DNA of 64,000 nt from Cognatilysobacter tabacisoli (GCF_003586305.1 NZ_QXJI01000001.1:372001-436000); one strand, 5' to 3'; positions 19,453-29,096 are shown, counted from the first letter of the stretch. Numbers and translations are program-made. The notes: generated by a model not told the origin, from the letters alone.

Positions 19453-20342
19453 GCGGTGGCCAACGCCCTGCCGACCTTGCTGCCGGACTCGCGGCCGAGC
19501 AGCGCCGCCAGCCAGCGCCCGGTGTCGGCTAGCGCCGGCAGGTCGACGCCGGTGTGCAGGCCGAGCCCGTGCAGCATGTAGACGACGTCCTCGGTCGCGA
19601 CGTTGCCGCTGGCGCCCTTCGCGTACGGACAGCCGCCGGTGCCCGACACCGCCGCGTCGACCACCGCGACGCCTTCCTCGAGGCAGGCGAGCACGTTCGC
19701 CAGGGCTTGGCCGTAGGTGTCGTGGAAATGCACGGCCAGGTGCTCGACCGGCACCTCCGACGCGACTGCCTTCAGCATCGCGCGCGCCTTGCCCGGCGTG
19801 CCGACGCCGATCGTGTCGCCGAGCGACACCTCGTAGCAGCCCATCTCGCGCAGCGCGCTCGCGACGCGCACGACGTCGGCCAGCGGCACGTCGCGCTGGT
19901 ACGGGCAGCCGAGCACGGTCGAGACGTAGCCGCGCACGCGCACGCCGTCGGCCGCGGCGCGCGCCATCACCGGCGCGAAGCGCGCCAGCGACTCGTCGAT
20001 CGAGGCGTTGATGTTCCGGCGGTTGAACGCTTCGGACGCGGCGGTGAACACCGCGATCTCCTCGACGCCGACCGCGCGCGCGCGCTCGTAGCCCTGTTCG
20101 TTCGGCACCAGCACCGGGTAATGCACGCCGGGCCGGCGGGCGATGCCCGCGTACACGTCGGCCGCGTCGGCGAGCTGCGGCACCCACTTGGGGCTGACGA
20201 AGCTGGTCGCCTCGATGCTGGTCAGCCCGGTGGCCGACAGCCGGTCGATCAGCGCGATCTTGTCGGCGGTCGCGATCGTCGCCGTCTCATTCTGCAGCCC
20301 GTCGCGCGGGCCGACCTCGACGATGCGGACGGTTGGCTTCAT
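19449..20342 (-). CDS. hmgL: Hydroxymethylglutaryl-CoA lyase
   Basis: This 297-residue HMGL-like TIM barrel cleaves HMG-CoA to acetyl-CoA and acetoacetate, the last step of leucine breakdown. It has the N-terminal PRDGLQNE motif, the metal ligands HFHDTYGQ, and the catalytic-loop cysteine in SGTGGCPYAKGASGN. Its ATG overlaps the stop of the carboxylase gene (ATGA), and its own stop overlaps the GTG of the GGDEF-EAL gene. It corresponds to liuE of other liu clusters. Confidence 0.95.
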   Translation of the reverse strand: MKPTVRIVEVGPRDGLQNETATIATADKIALIDRLSATGLTSIEATSFVSPKWVPQLADAADVYAGIARRPGVHYPVLVPNEQGYERARAVGVEEIAVFTAASEAFNRRNINASIDESLARFAPVMARAAADGVRVRGYVSTVLGCPYQRDVPLADVVRVASALREMGCYEVSLGDTIGVGTPGKARAMLKAVASEVPVEHLAVHFHDTYGQALANVLACLEEGVAVVDAAVSGTGGCPYAKGASGNVATEDVVYMLHGLGLHTGVDLPALADTGRWLAALLGRESGSKVGRALATA

Positions 20343-22348
20343 GGCTCCAGGGTCACCAGCACGGCGTCGGCGTCGACGAAGTCGCCCGCGACCGCGCGCA
20401 CCTGCGCGACCGTTCCGGCGCGCGGCGCCTTCAGGCTGAGCTCCATCTTCATCGCCTCGATCACCAGCAGCTCCTGGCCCATCGCCACCGCATCTCCCGC
20501 GGCCGCCTTGACCACCACCACGCGGCCCGGCATCGGTGCCTGCACGCGGTCCCCGCCGCCCGCTCCGGCGACGCTCTCGTGACGATACATCGCGACGGGT
20601 TCCAGCCGAAGTCGACGCTCGCCGTCGTGGGCGGTCAGCTGCCCGCCCTCGTCGCGCACGCGTTCGTCCACGATCCGGAACCGACGTCCCCTGCCGTCGA
20701 TACGCAGGCTCAGCGCCTGATCGGCCAGCCGGGCGCCGTCGATCGCGTGGGTCGCGCCTGCGTGCTCGATGCGGTAGTCGCCGCCGCTGCCGTGCGCGTG
20801 CAGCTCCAGCCGCTCGCCCCGGTGCACGAACGCCAGGCTGCGGCGGCCGCCGTGGCCGAGACGCCACCCATCGGCGATGGCCCACGGGGAATGGGGGTCG
20901 TTCGACCCGGCCGCCTGGGCGTTCGCCTCGCGCTCCTGCGCGATCAGGCGTGCGACGGTCGCGGCCAGCAGCAGGTCCGGATCGGTCTGCGCCGCGGGCA
21001 TGAACTCGTCGAGGTGGCGGTCGAGGTAGCCGGTGTCGATCGTCGCGTCGACGACGACGCGGTGGCGGACCAGCCGCTCGAGGAATTCGATGTTCGACTT
21101 GGGCCCGACGATCTCGCACTGGGCCAGCGCATCGCGCAGGCGGGCGAGGGCTCGCGGCCGGTCGGCGTCGTGGACGATCAGCTTGGCGATCATCGGGTCG
21201 TAGAAGATCGTGACGGTGTCGCCCTCGACCACGCCTGCATCGATGCGCACGTGCGCGTCCGGCGCCGGCAGGCGCAGGCGGTCCAGCCGGCCGGACCCGG
21301 GCAGGAAGCCGGCGTCCGGATCCTCGGCGTAGAGGCGCACCTCGATGGCGTGACCGTTCTGCGCGATCGCGTCCTGCGCCAGCGGCAGCGGTTCGCCAGC
21401 GGCGACGCGCAGCTGCCACTCGACCAGGTCCAGCCCGGTCACGCATTCGGTCACCGGATGCTCGACCTGCAGCCGGGTGTTGATCTCCATGAAGTAGAAG
21501 CCGCCGTCCTGGCCGACGATGAACTCCACCGTGCCGGCATTGACGTAGTCGATGGCGCGCGCGGCCAGCACCGCGGCTGCGCCCATCGCCTCGCGCAGGT
21601 CGGCCGTCAGGAACGGCGACGGCGACTCCTCCAGCACCTTCTGGTAGCGGCGCTGCGCCGAGCACTCGCGTTCGTTGAGGTGGATCGCGTTGCCGTGGCT
21701 GTCGCCGAACACCTGGATCTCGATGTGGCGGGGGCGCTCGACGTAGCGCTCCAGCAGCACGCGGTCGCGCCCGAACGCGCCGGCGGCCTCGCGCTGGCAG
21801 CTCTCGAGGTTCGGCAGGAACTCGGCCGACTCGCGGACGATGCGCATGCCCTTGCCGCCGCCGCCGTGCGCGGCCTTGATCATCAGCGGGTAGCCGATCG
21901 CATCGGCCTCGCGCTGCAGCACGTCCGGCGACTGGTCCTCGCCGGTGTAGCCGGGCACCACCGGCACGCCGGCGGCGTGCATCAGCTCCTTGGCGCCGGC
22001 CTTGCTGCCCATCCGCCGCATCGACGCGGCCTTCGGGCCGATGAAGACGATCCCGGCGGCCTCGACCGCCTCGGCGAAGTCGGCGTTCTCGCTGAGGAAG
22101 CCGTAGCCCGGGTGGATCGCCTGCGCGCCGCACGCGCGCGCGACCGCGATGATCGCGTTGCCGCGCAGGTAGGACTCCTGCGGCCGGGCCCCGCCGATGG
22201 GGAACGCCTCGTCGGCCAGCCGCACGTGCTGGGCGTCGGCGTCCGCATCGGAGTACACCGCGACGGTGCGGATGCCGAGCCGGCGCGCGGTGCGGATCAC
22301 GCGGCAGGCAATCTCGCCGCGGTTGGCGATCAGGATCTTGTCGAACAT
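20339..22348 (-). CDS. liuD: Methylcrotonyl-CoA carboxylase, biotin-containing alpha subunit
   Basis: This 669-residue protein has a biotin carboxylase domain (starting KILIANRGEIACRVI, ATP loop HGGGGKGM, and FIEMNTRLQ-type motif FMEINTRLQ), a linker region and a C-terminal biotinyl domain with EAMKMELS near residue 636. It forms the MCC holoenzyme with LiuB, encoded at 26797-28407. ACC or propionyl-CoA carboxylase subunits look similar, but its position between liuC and hmgL supports the leucine pathway. The start overlaps the liuC stop (TGATG). Confidence 0.92.
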   Translation of the reverse strand: MFDKILIANRGEIACRVIRTARRLGIRTVAVYSDADADAQHVRLADEAFPIGGARPQESYLRGNAIIAVARACGAQAIHPGYGFLSENADFAEAVEAAGIVFIGPKAASMRRMGSKAGAKELMHAAGVPVVPGYTGEDQSPDVLQREADAIGYPLMIKAAHGGGGKGMRIVRESAEFLPNLESCQREAAGAFGRDRVLLERYVERPRHIEIQVFGDSHGNAIHLNERECSAQRRYQKVLEESPSPFLTADLREAMGAAAVLAARAIDYVNAGTVEFIVGQDGGFYFMEINTRLQVEHPVTECVTGLDLVEWQLRVAAGEPLPLAQDAIAQNGHAIEVRLYAEDPDAGFLPGSGRLDRLRLPAPDAHVRIDAGVVEGDTVTIFYDPMIAKLIVHDADRPRALARLRDALAQCEIVGPKSNIEFLERLVRHRVVVDATIDTGYLDRHLDEFMPAAQTDPDLLLAATVARLIAQEREANAQAAGSNDPHSPWAIADGWRLGHGGRRSLAFVHRGERLELHAHGSGGDYRIEHAGATHAIDGARLADQALSLRIDGRGRRFRIVDERVRDEGGQLTAHDGERRLRLEPVAMYRHESVAGAGGGDRVQAPMPGRVVVVKAAAGDAVAMGQELLVIEAMKMELSLKAPRAGTVAQVRAVAGDFVDADAVLVTLEP

Positions 22349-23133
22349 CAGCGGGTGGCCCAGCGCGGCGTGCGCTTGTCGAGGAAGGCGGAGAGCCCTT
22401 CCTGGCCCTCCGGCGAAACGCGCAGCGCGGCGATCAGTTCGGCGTTGGCAGTGTCGATGCCGTCGCGATCTCCGGCCGCGCCGACCCGGCGCACCAGCGC
22501 TTTTGCCGAGGCGGCGGCGATCGGGCCGGCTTTCAGCAGCAGGTCGAGCTGGCGCTGTACGGCGGCGTCGAGCGCATCGGCCTCGACGACTTCGTGCAGC
22601 AGGCCGAGTCGCTGCGCGGTGGCCGCGTCGAAGGTTTCGGCGGTGGCGAACCAGCGGCGCGCCTGGCGCGTGCCGATCGCGGCGATCACGTACGGCGATA
22701 TCACCGCCGGCAGCAGGCCGAGCCGGCTTTCGGTGAGGCCGAACTTCGCCGCCGGCGTGCCGATGGCGATGTCGCAGCACGCGACGAGGCCCACGCCGCC
22801 GCCAAACGCCGCGCCGTGCACGCGCGCGACGGTCGGCTTGGGCAGTTCGTCCAGCGTGCGCATCAGGCGGGCGAGGGCGAGGGCGTCGTCGCGATTGGCG
22901 TCCTGGCTGGCCCGGGCCATGCCGCGCATCCAGTGCAGGTCGGCGCCGGCCGAGAACGATGCGCCGTCTGCTTCGAGCACGACCGCGCGAACCGATGGGT
23001 CGTCGCCCAGCTGCTGCAGCGCGCCGGTCAGCGCCGTGATCAGGTACGGATCGAAGGCGTTGTGCAGTTCCGGACGGTTCATCCGCAGCCTCGCGACGGC
23101 ACCGTCGCGCAGGCTCAACAGGGCTTGGGTCAT
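22348..23133 (-). CDS. liuC: Enoyl-CoA hydratase, probable methylglutaconyl-CoA hydratase
   Basis: This 261-residue crotonase-family protein has the oxyanion-hole motifs FSAGADLHWM and GAAFGGGVGLVACCDI, and the acidic residue in TESRLGLLPAVISPY. In this operon it should hydrate 3-methylglutaconyl-CoA to HMG-CoA, between LiuD/LiuB and HmgL. It is the first gene of the minus-strand liuC-liuD-hmgL unit and divergent from feoA, with about 130 bases for both promoters. Confidence 0.9.
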   Translation of the reverse strand: MTQALLSLRDGAVARLRMNRPELHNAFDPYLITALTGALQQLGDDPSVRAVVLEADGASFSAGADLHWMRGMARASQDANRDDALALARLMRTLDELPKPTVARVHGAAFGGGVGLVACCDIAIGTPAAKFGLTESRLGLLPAVISPYVIAAIGTRQARRWFATAETFDAATAQRLGLLHEVVEADALDAAVQRQLDLLLKAGPIAAASAKALVRRVGAAGDRDGIDTANAELIAALRVSPEGQEGLSAFLDKRTPRWATR

Positions 23134-23217
23134 CGGGCGCTCGACTGGGCCGCGATCGCGGCGTGCGGGCCATTCTAGCCGCTGCCGCCACGCCCCCGGA
23201 CGCGTCGGGGCCGGTGC

Positions 23218-23242
23218 TACAATTGCGAACGATTCCTATTTG
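23218..23242 (+). promoter_or_regulatory. Candidate feo promoter with Fur-box-like element
   Basis: A good -10 box TACAAT lies at 23218-23223. The immediately following bases (about 23221-23241, TTGCGAACGATTCCTATTT) form an imperfect AT-rich dyad resembling Fur boxes seen before xanthomonad iron genes. Placement over the transcription start upstream of feoA would give iron-dependent repression. This is inferred from pattern and context only. Confidence 0.45.
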
Positions 23243-23265
23243 TCGCCTGGCGACACGGTACGGAC

Positions 23266-23523
23266 TTGAAGCTTTCCGAACTGCCGCGACGCGTCGCCGC
23301 CATCGTCGACGCCGTCGAGGACCTGCATCCGAACGACGGCGTCGCCCGGCGCCTGCGCGAGCTCGGCTTCGTCGGCGGCGAGCGCGTCGAGATCGTGGCC
23401 GCGGGGCCGGTGTCGGCCGAGCCGCTGCTGGTGCAGGTCGGCTTTACCCGCTTTGCCCTGCGCCGCGTCGAAGCGGCGCGCGTGCGCGTGCGCGAAGAGT
23501 CCGCGCAGGGGCAGCCGGCATGA
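23266..23523 (+). CDS. feoA: Ferrous iron transport protein A
   Basis: This 85-residue SH3-like cytosolic protein has RRLRELGFVGGERVEIV and the C-terminal strands VGFTRFALRRVEAARV. It is thought to interact with FeoB and modulate ferrous iron uptake. The only plausible start is TTG 23266 (LSELPRRV follows); no in-frame ATG or GTG precedes it in the promoter region. The stop overlaps the feoB ATG. Confidence 0.9.
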   Translation: MKLSELPRRVAAIVDAVEDLHPNDGVARRLRELGFVGGERVEIVAAGPVSAEPLLVQVGFTRFALRRVEAARVRVREESAQGQPA

Positions 23524-25370
23524 GCGCGGTCGCCGCGACCCGCGTCGCCTTGGTCGGCAGCCCGAACTGCGGCAAGACCGCGCTGTTCAACCTGTTGACC
23601 GGCAGCCGGCAGAAGGTCGCCAACTACGCCGGCGTGACCGTCGAGCGCAAGGAAGGACGCCTGCACGCGCCGTCCGGCCGCCAGTACGCGGTGCTCGACC
23701 TGCCGGGGGCGTACAGCCTGCATGCGGCCAGCCTCGACGAGGCGGTCACGCGCGACGTCTGCCGCGGCTTCTACCCGGGCGAACCGGGCCCGGACGTCAT
23801 CGTCTGCGTGGTCGATGCGACCAACCTGCGCCTGCACCTGCGTTTCGCGCTGGAAGTGCGCGAGCTCGGCCAGCAGACCGGCAAGCCGGTGGTCCTGGCC
23901 GTCAACATGATGGACGCCGCGCGCCGGCGGGGGATCGACGTCGACCTGGCGGCGCTCGAGCGCGAGCTCGGCGTGCCGGTCGTGCCGACCGTGGCCGTGC
24001 AGCGCCACGGCGCGCGTGAGCTGGTCGCGCTGCTCGACGGCGTGGTGACGGCGCCGCACGCGCCGAAGGTGCAGCTCGCTGCCGACGCCGACCTGCACGC
24101 GGAGACCCGACGCCTGCTGTTGGTCGCCGTATCGATGCCGCGCCGCACCGCCGCCGTCGACGACACGCTCGACCGCTGGCTCCTGCACCCGGTGTTCGGC
24201 CTGCTCGCGCTGGGGGTGGTGATGTTCCTGATCTTCCAGGCCGTCTATGCCTGGGCCACGCCGCTGATGGACCTGATCGAGGCGGGCACCGCCGCGGTGG
24301 GCGGCGCCGTCGCCGCCGCGCTGCCGGAAGGTCCGCTGGCAAGCCTGCTCGTCGACGGCGTCATCGCCGGGCTCGGCGGCGTGATCGTGTTCCTGCCGCA
24401 GATCCTGATCCTGTTCGCCTTCATCCTCGCGCTCGAGGAATCCGGCTACCTGCCGCGCGCGGCGTTCCTGCTCGACCGCATGATGGCCTCGGCCGGGCTG
24501 TCGGGCCGCTCGTTCATCCCGCTGCTGTCGAGCTTCGCCTGCGCGATCCCCGGGATCATGGCGACACGCTCGATCCAGGATCCGCGCGACCGGCTGGCGA
24601 CGATCCTCGTCGCGCCGCTGATGACGTGCTCGGCGCGATTGCCGGTGTACGCGATGCTGATCGGCGCCTTCATCCCGCAGCGCTCGGTGGCCGGCGTGCT
24701 GAACCTCCAGGGCCTGGTGCTGTTCGCGCTGTATGCCGGCGGCATCCTCAGCGCGCTGGCGGTGGCGTGGGTCATGAAGAAGTGGCGCCGGGACAAGGGC
24801 GAGCACCCGCTGTTGCTTGAGCTGCCTTCGTACCGCGTTCCGCACCCGCGCGACCTTCTGCTGGGCCTGTGGGAGCGCGCATGGATCTTCCTGCGCCGGG
24901 TCGGCGGGATCATCCTCGCGCTGACCGTGCTGCTGTGGTTCATGCTGAACATCCCGGCGGGCGTGGGGATCGAGGACAGCGTCGCGGGCCGCATCGGCCG
25001 CGCACTCGCGGTGGTGTTCGAGCCGCTCGGGTTCGACTGGCGCATCAGCATCGCGCTGATCCCGACCATGGCCGCGCGCGAGGTGATGGTCTCGTCGCTG
25101 GCAACGGTCTATGCGGTCGCGGCTGCGAACGACGAAGTCGCCGGCGACGTGCTGCGCGGCCTGATCGCGCAGGACTGGTCGCTGGCGACCGGCCTGTCGC
25201 TGCTGGTGTGGTTCATCTACGCGCCGCAGTGCATTTCGACGCTGGCGACGATCCGCCGCGAGACCCACTCGTGGAAGCAGGTCGCGATTGCCACCGGCTA
25301 CCTGTTCGGGCTGGCCTACCTGGCATCGCTGCTGACGTACCAGGTCGCGGTTGCGCTGGGGGCGGGCTGA
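23520..25370 (+). CDS. feoB: Ferrous iron transporter B
   Basis: This 616-residue inner-membrane Fe(II) permease has an N-terminal G domain: G1 GSPNCGKTAL, G3 DLPGAYS and G4 NMMD. A GDI-like helical region and a polytopic C-terminal part follow. The two Gate regions with conserved cysteines SFACAIPGIMATR and TCSARLPVYAMLIGAF are present. ATG 23520 overlaps the feoA stop. Downstream lies a Cys-rich partner protein. Confidence 0.96.
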   Translation: MSAVAATRVALVGSPNCGKTALFNLLTGSRQKVANYAGVTVERKEGRLHAPSGRQYAVLDLPGAYSLHAASLDEAVTRDVCRGFYPGEPGPDVIVCVVDATNLRLHLRFALEVRELGQQTGKPVVLAVNMMDAARRRGIDVDLAALERELGVPVVPTVAVQRHGARELVALLDGVVTAPHAPKVQLAADADLHAETRRLLLVAVSMPRRTAAVDDTLDRWLLHPVFGLLALGVVMFLIFQAVYAWATPLMDLIEAGTAAVGGAVAAALPEGPLASLLVDGVIAGLGGVIVFLPQILILFAFILALEESGYLPRAAFLLDRMMASAGLSGRSFIPLLSSFACAIPGIMATRSIQDPRDRLATILVAPLMTCSARLPVYAMLIGAFIPQRSVAGVLNLQGLVLFALYAGGILSALAVAWVMKKWRRDKGEHPLLLELPSYRVPHPRDLLLGLWERAWIFLRRVGGIILALTVLLWFMLNIPAGVGIEDSVAGRIGRALAVVFEPLGFDWRISIALIPTMAAREVMVSSLATVYAVAAANDEVAGDVLRGLIAQDWSLATGLSLLVWFIYAPQCISTLATIRRETHSWKQVAIATGYLFGLAYLASLLTYQVAVALGAG

Positions 25371-25371
25371 C

Positions 25372-25614
25372 GTGGACGCCGCGCTGCTCGCCCAGTACCT
25401 GGTGATTGCGCTGGCCGTGTCGGCCAGCGCCGGCTACGTGGCGCGCCGGCAGTTCCCCGACGCCGTGCGCCGCCTCCGGGTCAGGTTGGCAGTCCCGCTG
25501 CTGCGCGCGCAGCAGCCGGGGTGGCTGCACCGCCTCGGAGTTCGGATTGCGCCCGCACCGCGCGCGGCGCAGGACGGCTGCGGCACGTGCGGCGGCTGCG
25601 GCCCCGCGCACTGA
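25372..25614 (+). CDS. Small Cys-rich membrane protein of the feo operon (DUF6587-like)
   Basis: This protein of about 80 residues starts at GTG 25372, one base after the feoB stop. It has a single N-terminal hydrophobic segment (YLVIALAVSASAGYVA), a basic middle and a C-terminal CGTCGGCG cluster. Such FeoB-associated Cys-rich proteins are common after feoB and are presumed to help electron or iron handling. The TTG at 25351 is an alternative start. The family assignment is from layout and the Cys motif. Confidence 0.7.
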   Translation: MDAALLAQYLVIALAVSASAGYVARRQFPDAVRRLRVRLAVPLLRAQQPGWLHRLGVRIAPAPRAAQDGCGTCGGCGPAH

Positions 25615-25707
25615 CGCGAGGCGTCTCGGGATCGAAGTGGCCGGCGCGCCGCAGTGCGCGCGCCGCCGCTTGGACGCATGCACTCCGCCAGTCCCGGGCG
25701 GGCCCGG

Positions 25708-26079
25708 CTAGAAGCGGCCGCGCCCCTTGCCGGCGCGGTAGCCGCGCACTTCCACCGCCTCAACGGCCAGCGTGAACGTGCGCTCCTGCGTATCGGTCAG
25801 CGCGCCGACCCCGACGACGTGGCGCGCGATCTCATCGCCGCGTTCGTTGCGGATCGCCAGCACCATCGTGTATTCCCACGCGCCGTCGCCGGGCGGGCGA
25901 CGGATCGTGCCTTCCACGTTGAGCGCCGAGAACTTCTCGGCCTTGCCCGCCGCGGTGTCCGGATCGAAGCGCAGGTGGTGCTTGCACGCCGGGCAGACGC
26001 TGGCGCTTTCGAGAATGGTGGCCTTGCAGTGCGGGCACGTCCGGGTGGCTCCGGGCGCGCCCTGGCGCACGGCGTTCAT
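25708..26079 (-). CDS. Zinc-ribbon domain protein
   Basis: This 123-residue protein has a double-CxxC zinc ribbon near residues 15-35 (CPHCKATI, then CPACKHHL). A beta-rich domain follows (GAWEYTMVLAIRNERGDEIARHVVGVG). Function is unknown. The start overlaps the stop of the bactofilin gene by ATGA, so it is translationally coupled and may act with bactofilin in envelope or cytoskeletal organisation. Confidence 0.8.
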   Translation of the reverse strand: MNAVRQGAPGATRTCPHCKATILESASVCPACKHHLRFDPDTAAGKAEKFSALNVEGTIRRPPGDGAWEYTMVLAIRNERGDEIARHVVGVGALTDTQERTFTLAVEAVEVRGYRAGKGRGRF

Positions 26080-26630
26080 GCGCCGGCGCCGTTCTCCGTC
26101 TTGGCGCCTGGCTTCTTGCCGCCGTCCTTGTCTTCCCAGCCGAACTCGACCTGGCCTCGCATGCGCGCGCCGGAGGCGACCACGACGGACCCCGCCTTGA
26201 CGTCGCCGACGATCACGCCGCTCTCGAGCAGTTCGACGCGCTGCGCGCTCTCGACGTTGCCCTCGAGTTCACCGGCGACGACGACCTTGCGCGCGCGCAC
26301 GCCGCCGTTGACCTTGGCGCCCACTTCCACCGTCAGGTCGCCGTCGACGTGCACGTCGCCCTTGAACTTGCCGGCGATGCGGATGTGCCCGGCGCCCTGG
26401 ATCTTGCCCTCGATCGTCAGGTCGGACGCGATCAGAGACTCCTTCGCCATCGGCTCGGCCGACGGGGCGGTGCGGGCGGCGGTCACCGGAGCGGGGGCCG
26501 CGCTCTGCGCGAACGAGAATTCGTTGGCCGGGTCGGGTTCGCGCTTGAGCGCGGACTCGGGTTGCGCCGGGCTGGGCGGCATCGGCGCGGGGTCTTTCTT
26601 GGGCGTGGCAGGCTGGTTGAAGATCGCCAT
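26076..26630 (-). CDS. Bactofilin family cytoskeletal protein
   Basis: This 184-residue protein has a low-complexity Pro/Ala-rich N-terminus (1-70) and a right-handed beta-helix core built of hydrophobic repeats (DLTIEGKIQGAGHIRI, GDVHVDGDLTVEVGAKV, GELEGNVESAQRVELL). Bactofilins polymerise without nucleotide and help localise cell-wall or morphogenesis proteins. ATG 26630 is preceded by GAGGAAG; an upstream in-frame ATG at 26717 is less likely. The gene lies downstream of liuB on the same strand. Confidence 0.92.
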   Translation of the reverse strand: MAIFNQPATPKKDPAPMPPSPAQPESALKREPDPANEFSFAQSAAPAPVTAARTAPSAEPMAKESLIASDLTIEGKIQGAGHIRIAGKFKGDVHVDGDLTVEVGAKVNGGVRARKVVVAGELEGNVESAQRVELLESGVIVGDVKAGSVVVASGARMRGQVEFGWEDKDGGKKPGAKTENGAGA

Positions 26631-26796
26631 GGTCGAAGCTTCCTCGTAGGGGGATGGACGGGATGCGAGTCCATCGAGGCTAGCACCGCAGTCAGCGGGC
26701 GTTGTGACTTCGACCACTGATCCGGACCGTGACCCGGCTGGCGTTCATCCCGCGATCACGTAGCTGTCTGCGCGGCGCGCAAGCGCCTCGGGACGC

Positions 26797-28407
26797 TTAC
26801 ATGCGGAAGACGCCGAACCGGGTGCGCTCGTCGATCGGCGCATTGAGGCTGGCCGAAAGACCCAGCCCGAGCACGCGACGCGTATCGGCCGGATCGATGA
26901 TCCCGTCGTCCCACAGGCGCGCGGTGGCGTAGTAGGGATTGCCCTGCGTCTCGTACTGGTCGCGGATCGGCGCCTTGAAGGCTTCCTCCTCGTCGGACGT
27001 CCACACCTTTCCCGCGGCCTCGATGCCGTCGCGACGGACCGTCGCCAGCACGCTGGCGGCCTGCTCGCCGCCCATCACGCTGATGCGCGCGTTCGGCCAC
27101 ATCCACAGGAACCGCGCGCCGTACGCGCGCCCGCACATCGCGTAGTTGCCGGCGCCGAAACTGCCGCCGATGACGACGGTGAACTTCGGCACGTGCGAGC
27201 ACGCCACCGCGGTGACCATCTTCGCCCCGTCCTTGGCGATGCCGGCCTGCTCGTACTTTTTGCCGACCATGAAGCCGGTGATGTTCTGCAGGAACACCAG
27301 CGGAATGCCGCGCTGGTTGCACAGCTCGATGAAGTGCGCGCCCTTGAGCGCGCTCTCGGCGAAGAGGATGCCGTTGTTGGCGACGATGCCGACCGGGTAG
27401 CCGTGCACGTGGGCGAAGCCGGTCACCAGCGTCTTTCCGTAGCGCGCCTTGAACTCCTGGAACTCGCTTGCGTCGACCACCCGCGCGATCACTTCGCGGA
27501 TGTCGAACGGCCGGCGCGTGTCCTTCGGCACGATGCCGTAGAGCTCGTCGGCGGCGTACAGCGGCTCGCGGGCGGGGCGCACCGACACCGGCAGGACCTT
27601 GGTGCGGTTGAGGCTGGCGACGATGTCGCGCGCGATCTGCAGCGCGTGGCGATCGTCCTCGGCGAAGTGGTCTGCCACGCCGGAGATGCTGGTGTGCACG
27701 TCGGCGCCGCCGAGCGTCTCGGCATCGACCACTTCGCCGGTCGCCGCCTTCACCAGCGGCGGGCCGCCGAGGAAGATCGTGCCCTGTTCCTTGACTATGA
27801 CGCTCTCGTCGCACATCGCCGGTACATACGCGCCGCCGGCGGTGCACGAGCCCATTACGACCGCGATCTGCGGGATGTTCTCCGCGCTGAGGCGCGCCTG
27901 GTTGTAGAAGATCCGGCCGAAGTGCTCCCTGTCGGGAAACACCTCGTCCTGCAGCGGCAGGAACGCGCCGCCGGAGTCGACCAGGTACACGCACGGCAGG
28001 CAGTTCTCGCGGGCGATCTCCTGCGCGCGCAGGTGCTTCTTGACCGTCATGGGGAAGTACGTGCCGCCCTTGACGGTGGCGTCGTTCGCCACGACGACGA
28101 CTTCCTGCCCCATCACGCGGCCGATTCCGCAGACCATGCCGGCCGCGGGCGCCGCGTCGTCGTACATGCCCTCGGCCGCCAGCGGCGCGATCTCGAGGAA
28201 CGGCGAGCCCGGGTCGAGCAGGGCGGTGATGCGGTCGCGGGCGAGCAGCTTGCCGCGCTCGGTGTGCCGCGTGCGGGCCTTCTCGCCGCCGCCGCCGGCG
28301 GCGCGCGTCAGCCGGGCGTCGAGTTCGTCGACCAGCGCGCGGTGGTACGCGACGTTGTCCTGGAACTCGGTCGAACGCGGGTCGAGCTTGGACAGGATCG
28401 CGGGCAT
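26797..28407 (-). CDS. liuB: Methylcrotonyl-CoA carboxylase, carboxyltransferase beta subunit
   Basis: This 536-residue carboxyltransferase transfers CO2 from biotin on LiuD to 3-methylcrotonyl-CoA. N- and C-terminal crotonase-like lobes are seen, with the conserved [43 protein letters not shown] and, in the C-lobe, [11 protein letters not shown] and [14 protein letters not shown]. The length matches MCC beta. It is separated from liuD by about 4.4 kb of feo and bactofilin genes. It ends with FGVFRM and TAA at 26797. Confidence 0.95.
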   Translation of the reverse strand: MPAILSKLDPRSTEFQDNVAYHRALVDELDARLTRAAGGGGEKARTRHTERGKLLARDRITALLDPGSPFLEIAPLAAEGMYDDAAPAAGMVCGIGRVMGQEVVVVANDATVKGGTYFPMTVKKHLRAQEIARENCLPCVYLVDSGGAFLPLQDEVFPDREHFGRIFYNQARLSAENIPQIAVVMGSCTAGGAYVPAMCDESVIVKEQGTIFLGGPPLVKAATGEVVDAETLGGADVHTSISGVADHFAEDDRHALQIARDIVASLNRTKVLPVSVRPAREPLYAADELYGIVPKDTRRPFDIREVIARVVDASEFQEFKARYGKTLVTGFAHVHGYPVGIVANNGILFAESALKGAHFIELCNQRGIPLVFLQNITGFMVGKKYEQAGIAKDGAKMVTAVACSHVPKFTVVIGGSFGAGNYAMCGRAYGARFLWMWPNARISVMGGEQAASVLATVRRDGIEAAGKVWTSDEEEAFKAPIRDQYETQGNPYYATARLWDDGIIDPADTRRVLGLGLSASLNAPIDERTRFGVFRM

Positions 28408-28510
28408 TGCGTCATCGGCGGCGGGGACGGCCCGGCATCAAAGCACATGCGCTGGGTCGAGGCCAGACGACCGCGCGTTGCCGGATGGCGGAGGCGCGCG
28501 CCGAGAAAAA

Positions 28511-28534
28511 GAAAGGCCCGCTTGCGCGGGCCTT
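28511..28534 (-). terminator. Intrinsic terminator of the lipoprotein gene
   Basis: Nine-bp arms (28513-28521 and 28526-28534) with a four-base loop are followed on the minus strand by CTTTTT. This is a classic intrinsic terminator 25 bases after the end of the gene at 28559-28936. It separates that gene from liuB. Confidence 0.85.
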
Positions 28535-28558
28535 CCGGATCCATATGACGCTGGAGGA

Positions 28559-28936
28559 TCAGTCCTTCTTCTCGGCGTCGGCTTCGGCCTCGGCCTCGGC
28601 CGATTCCTGCTTCATCGAGTCGGCCACGTCCTGGGCGGCGTTGCCGACGGACTCGGCGGCGCTCGCCTTGCCTTCCTCGTACGCCGACTGCACCGGATCA
28701 GCGGCGGCGTCGACGGTCGCGGCAGCAGCGCCAGCGGCGGCGGCAGCAGCGGCGCCAGCAGCTTCGGCACCGGCGACAGCGGCTTCGCCGGCGGCGTCAG
28801 CGGCCTGGGCGGCTTCGGCACCGGCGACTTCGGCGTTGGCCTCGGCCTCGGCAGCCTTCTGGTCGGCAGTCGGCGAGTTGCAGGCGGTCAGCGCGAAGGC
28901 AGCGGCGGCGGCGAGCACATAGAGCTTGGTGTTCAT
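28559..28936 (-). CDS. Alanine-rich lipoprotein
   Basis: This 125-residue protein has a lipoprotein signal peptide (MNTKLYVLAAAAAF, lipobox LTAC). A long Ala/Glu-rich helical region follows, with an acidic-basic tail ending EADAEKKD. The mature part is predicted helical and low complexity; no function is recognised. ATG 28936 follows GGAGATACCCC. The next gene upstream on the same strand encodes a similar lipoprotein, so the two look like a tandem duplication or a functional pair. Confidence 0.8.
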   Translation of the reverse strand: MNTKLYVLAAAAAFALTACNSPTADQKAAEAEANAEVAGAEAAQAADAAGEAAVAGAEAAGAAAAAAAGAAAATVDAAADPVQSAYEEGKASAAESVGNAAQDVADSMKQESAEAEAEADAEKKD

Positions 28937-29041
28937 GGGGTATCTCCGAAGGGCGTGGCGGGGATGACACTGTGGGAGCAGCGAAGCCGGCGTGAAATTC
29001 CCTCCGGCCACACGGCTCGGATTATCCGACAACACATATGA

Positions 29042-29069
29042 CGAAGCCGTCGGAGGTCCGACGGCTTCG
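29042..29069. terminator. Long perfect stem between the two lipoprotein genes
   Basis: Perfect 13-bp arms (29042-29054 and 29057-29069) lie 28 bases after the end of the second lipoprotein gene. The T run after the stem on the minus strand is poor (TCATATG). It is likely a terminator or an RNA-stabilising 3' hairpin. Confidence 0.5.
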
Positions 29070-29096
29070 CCAGGTAACGCACCAGCTAGAGCGGAA

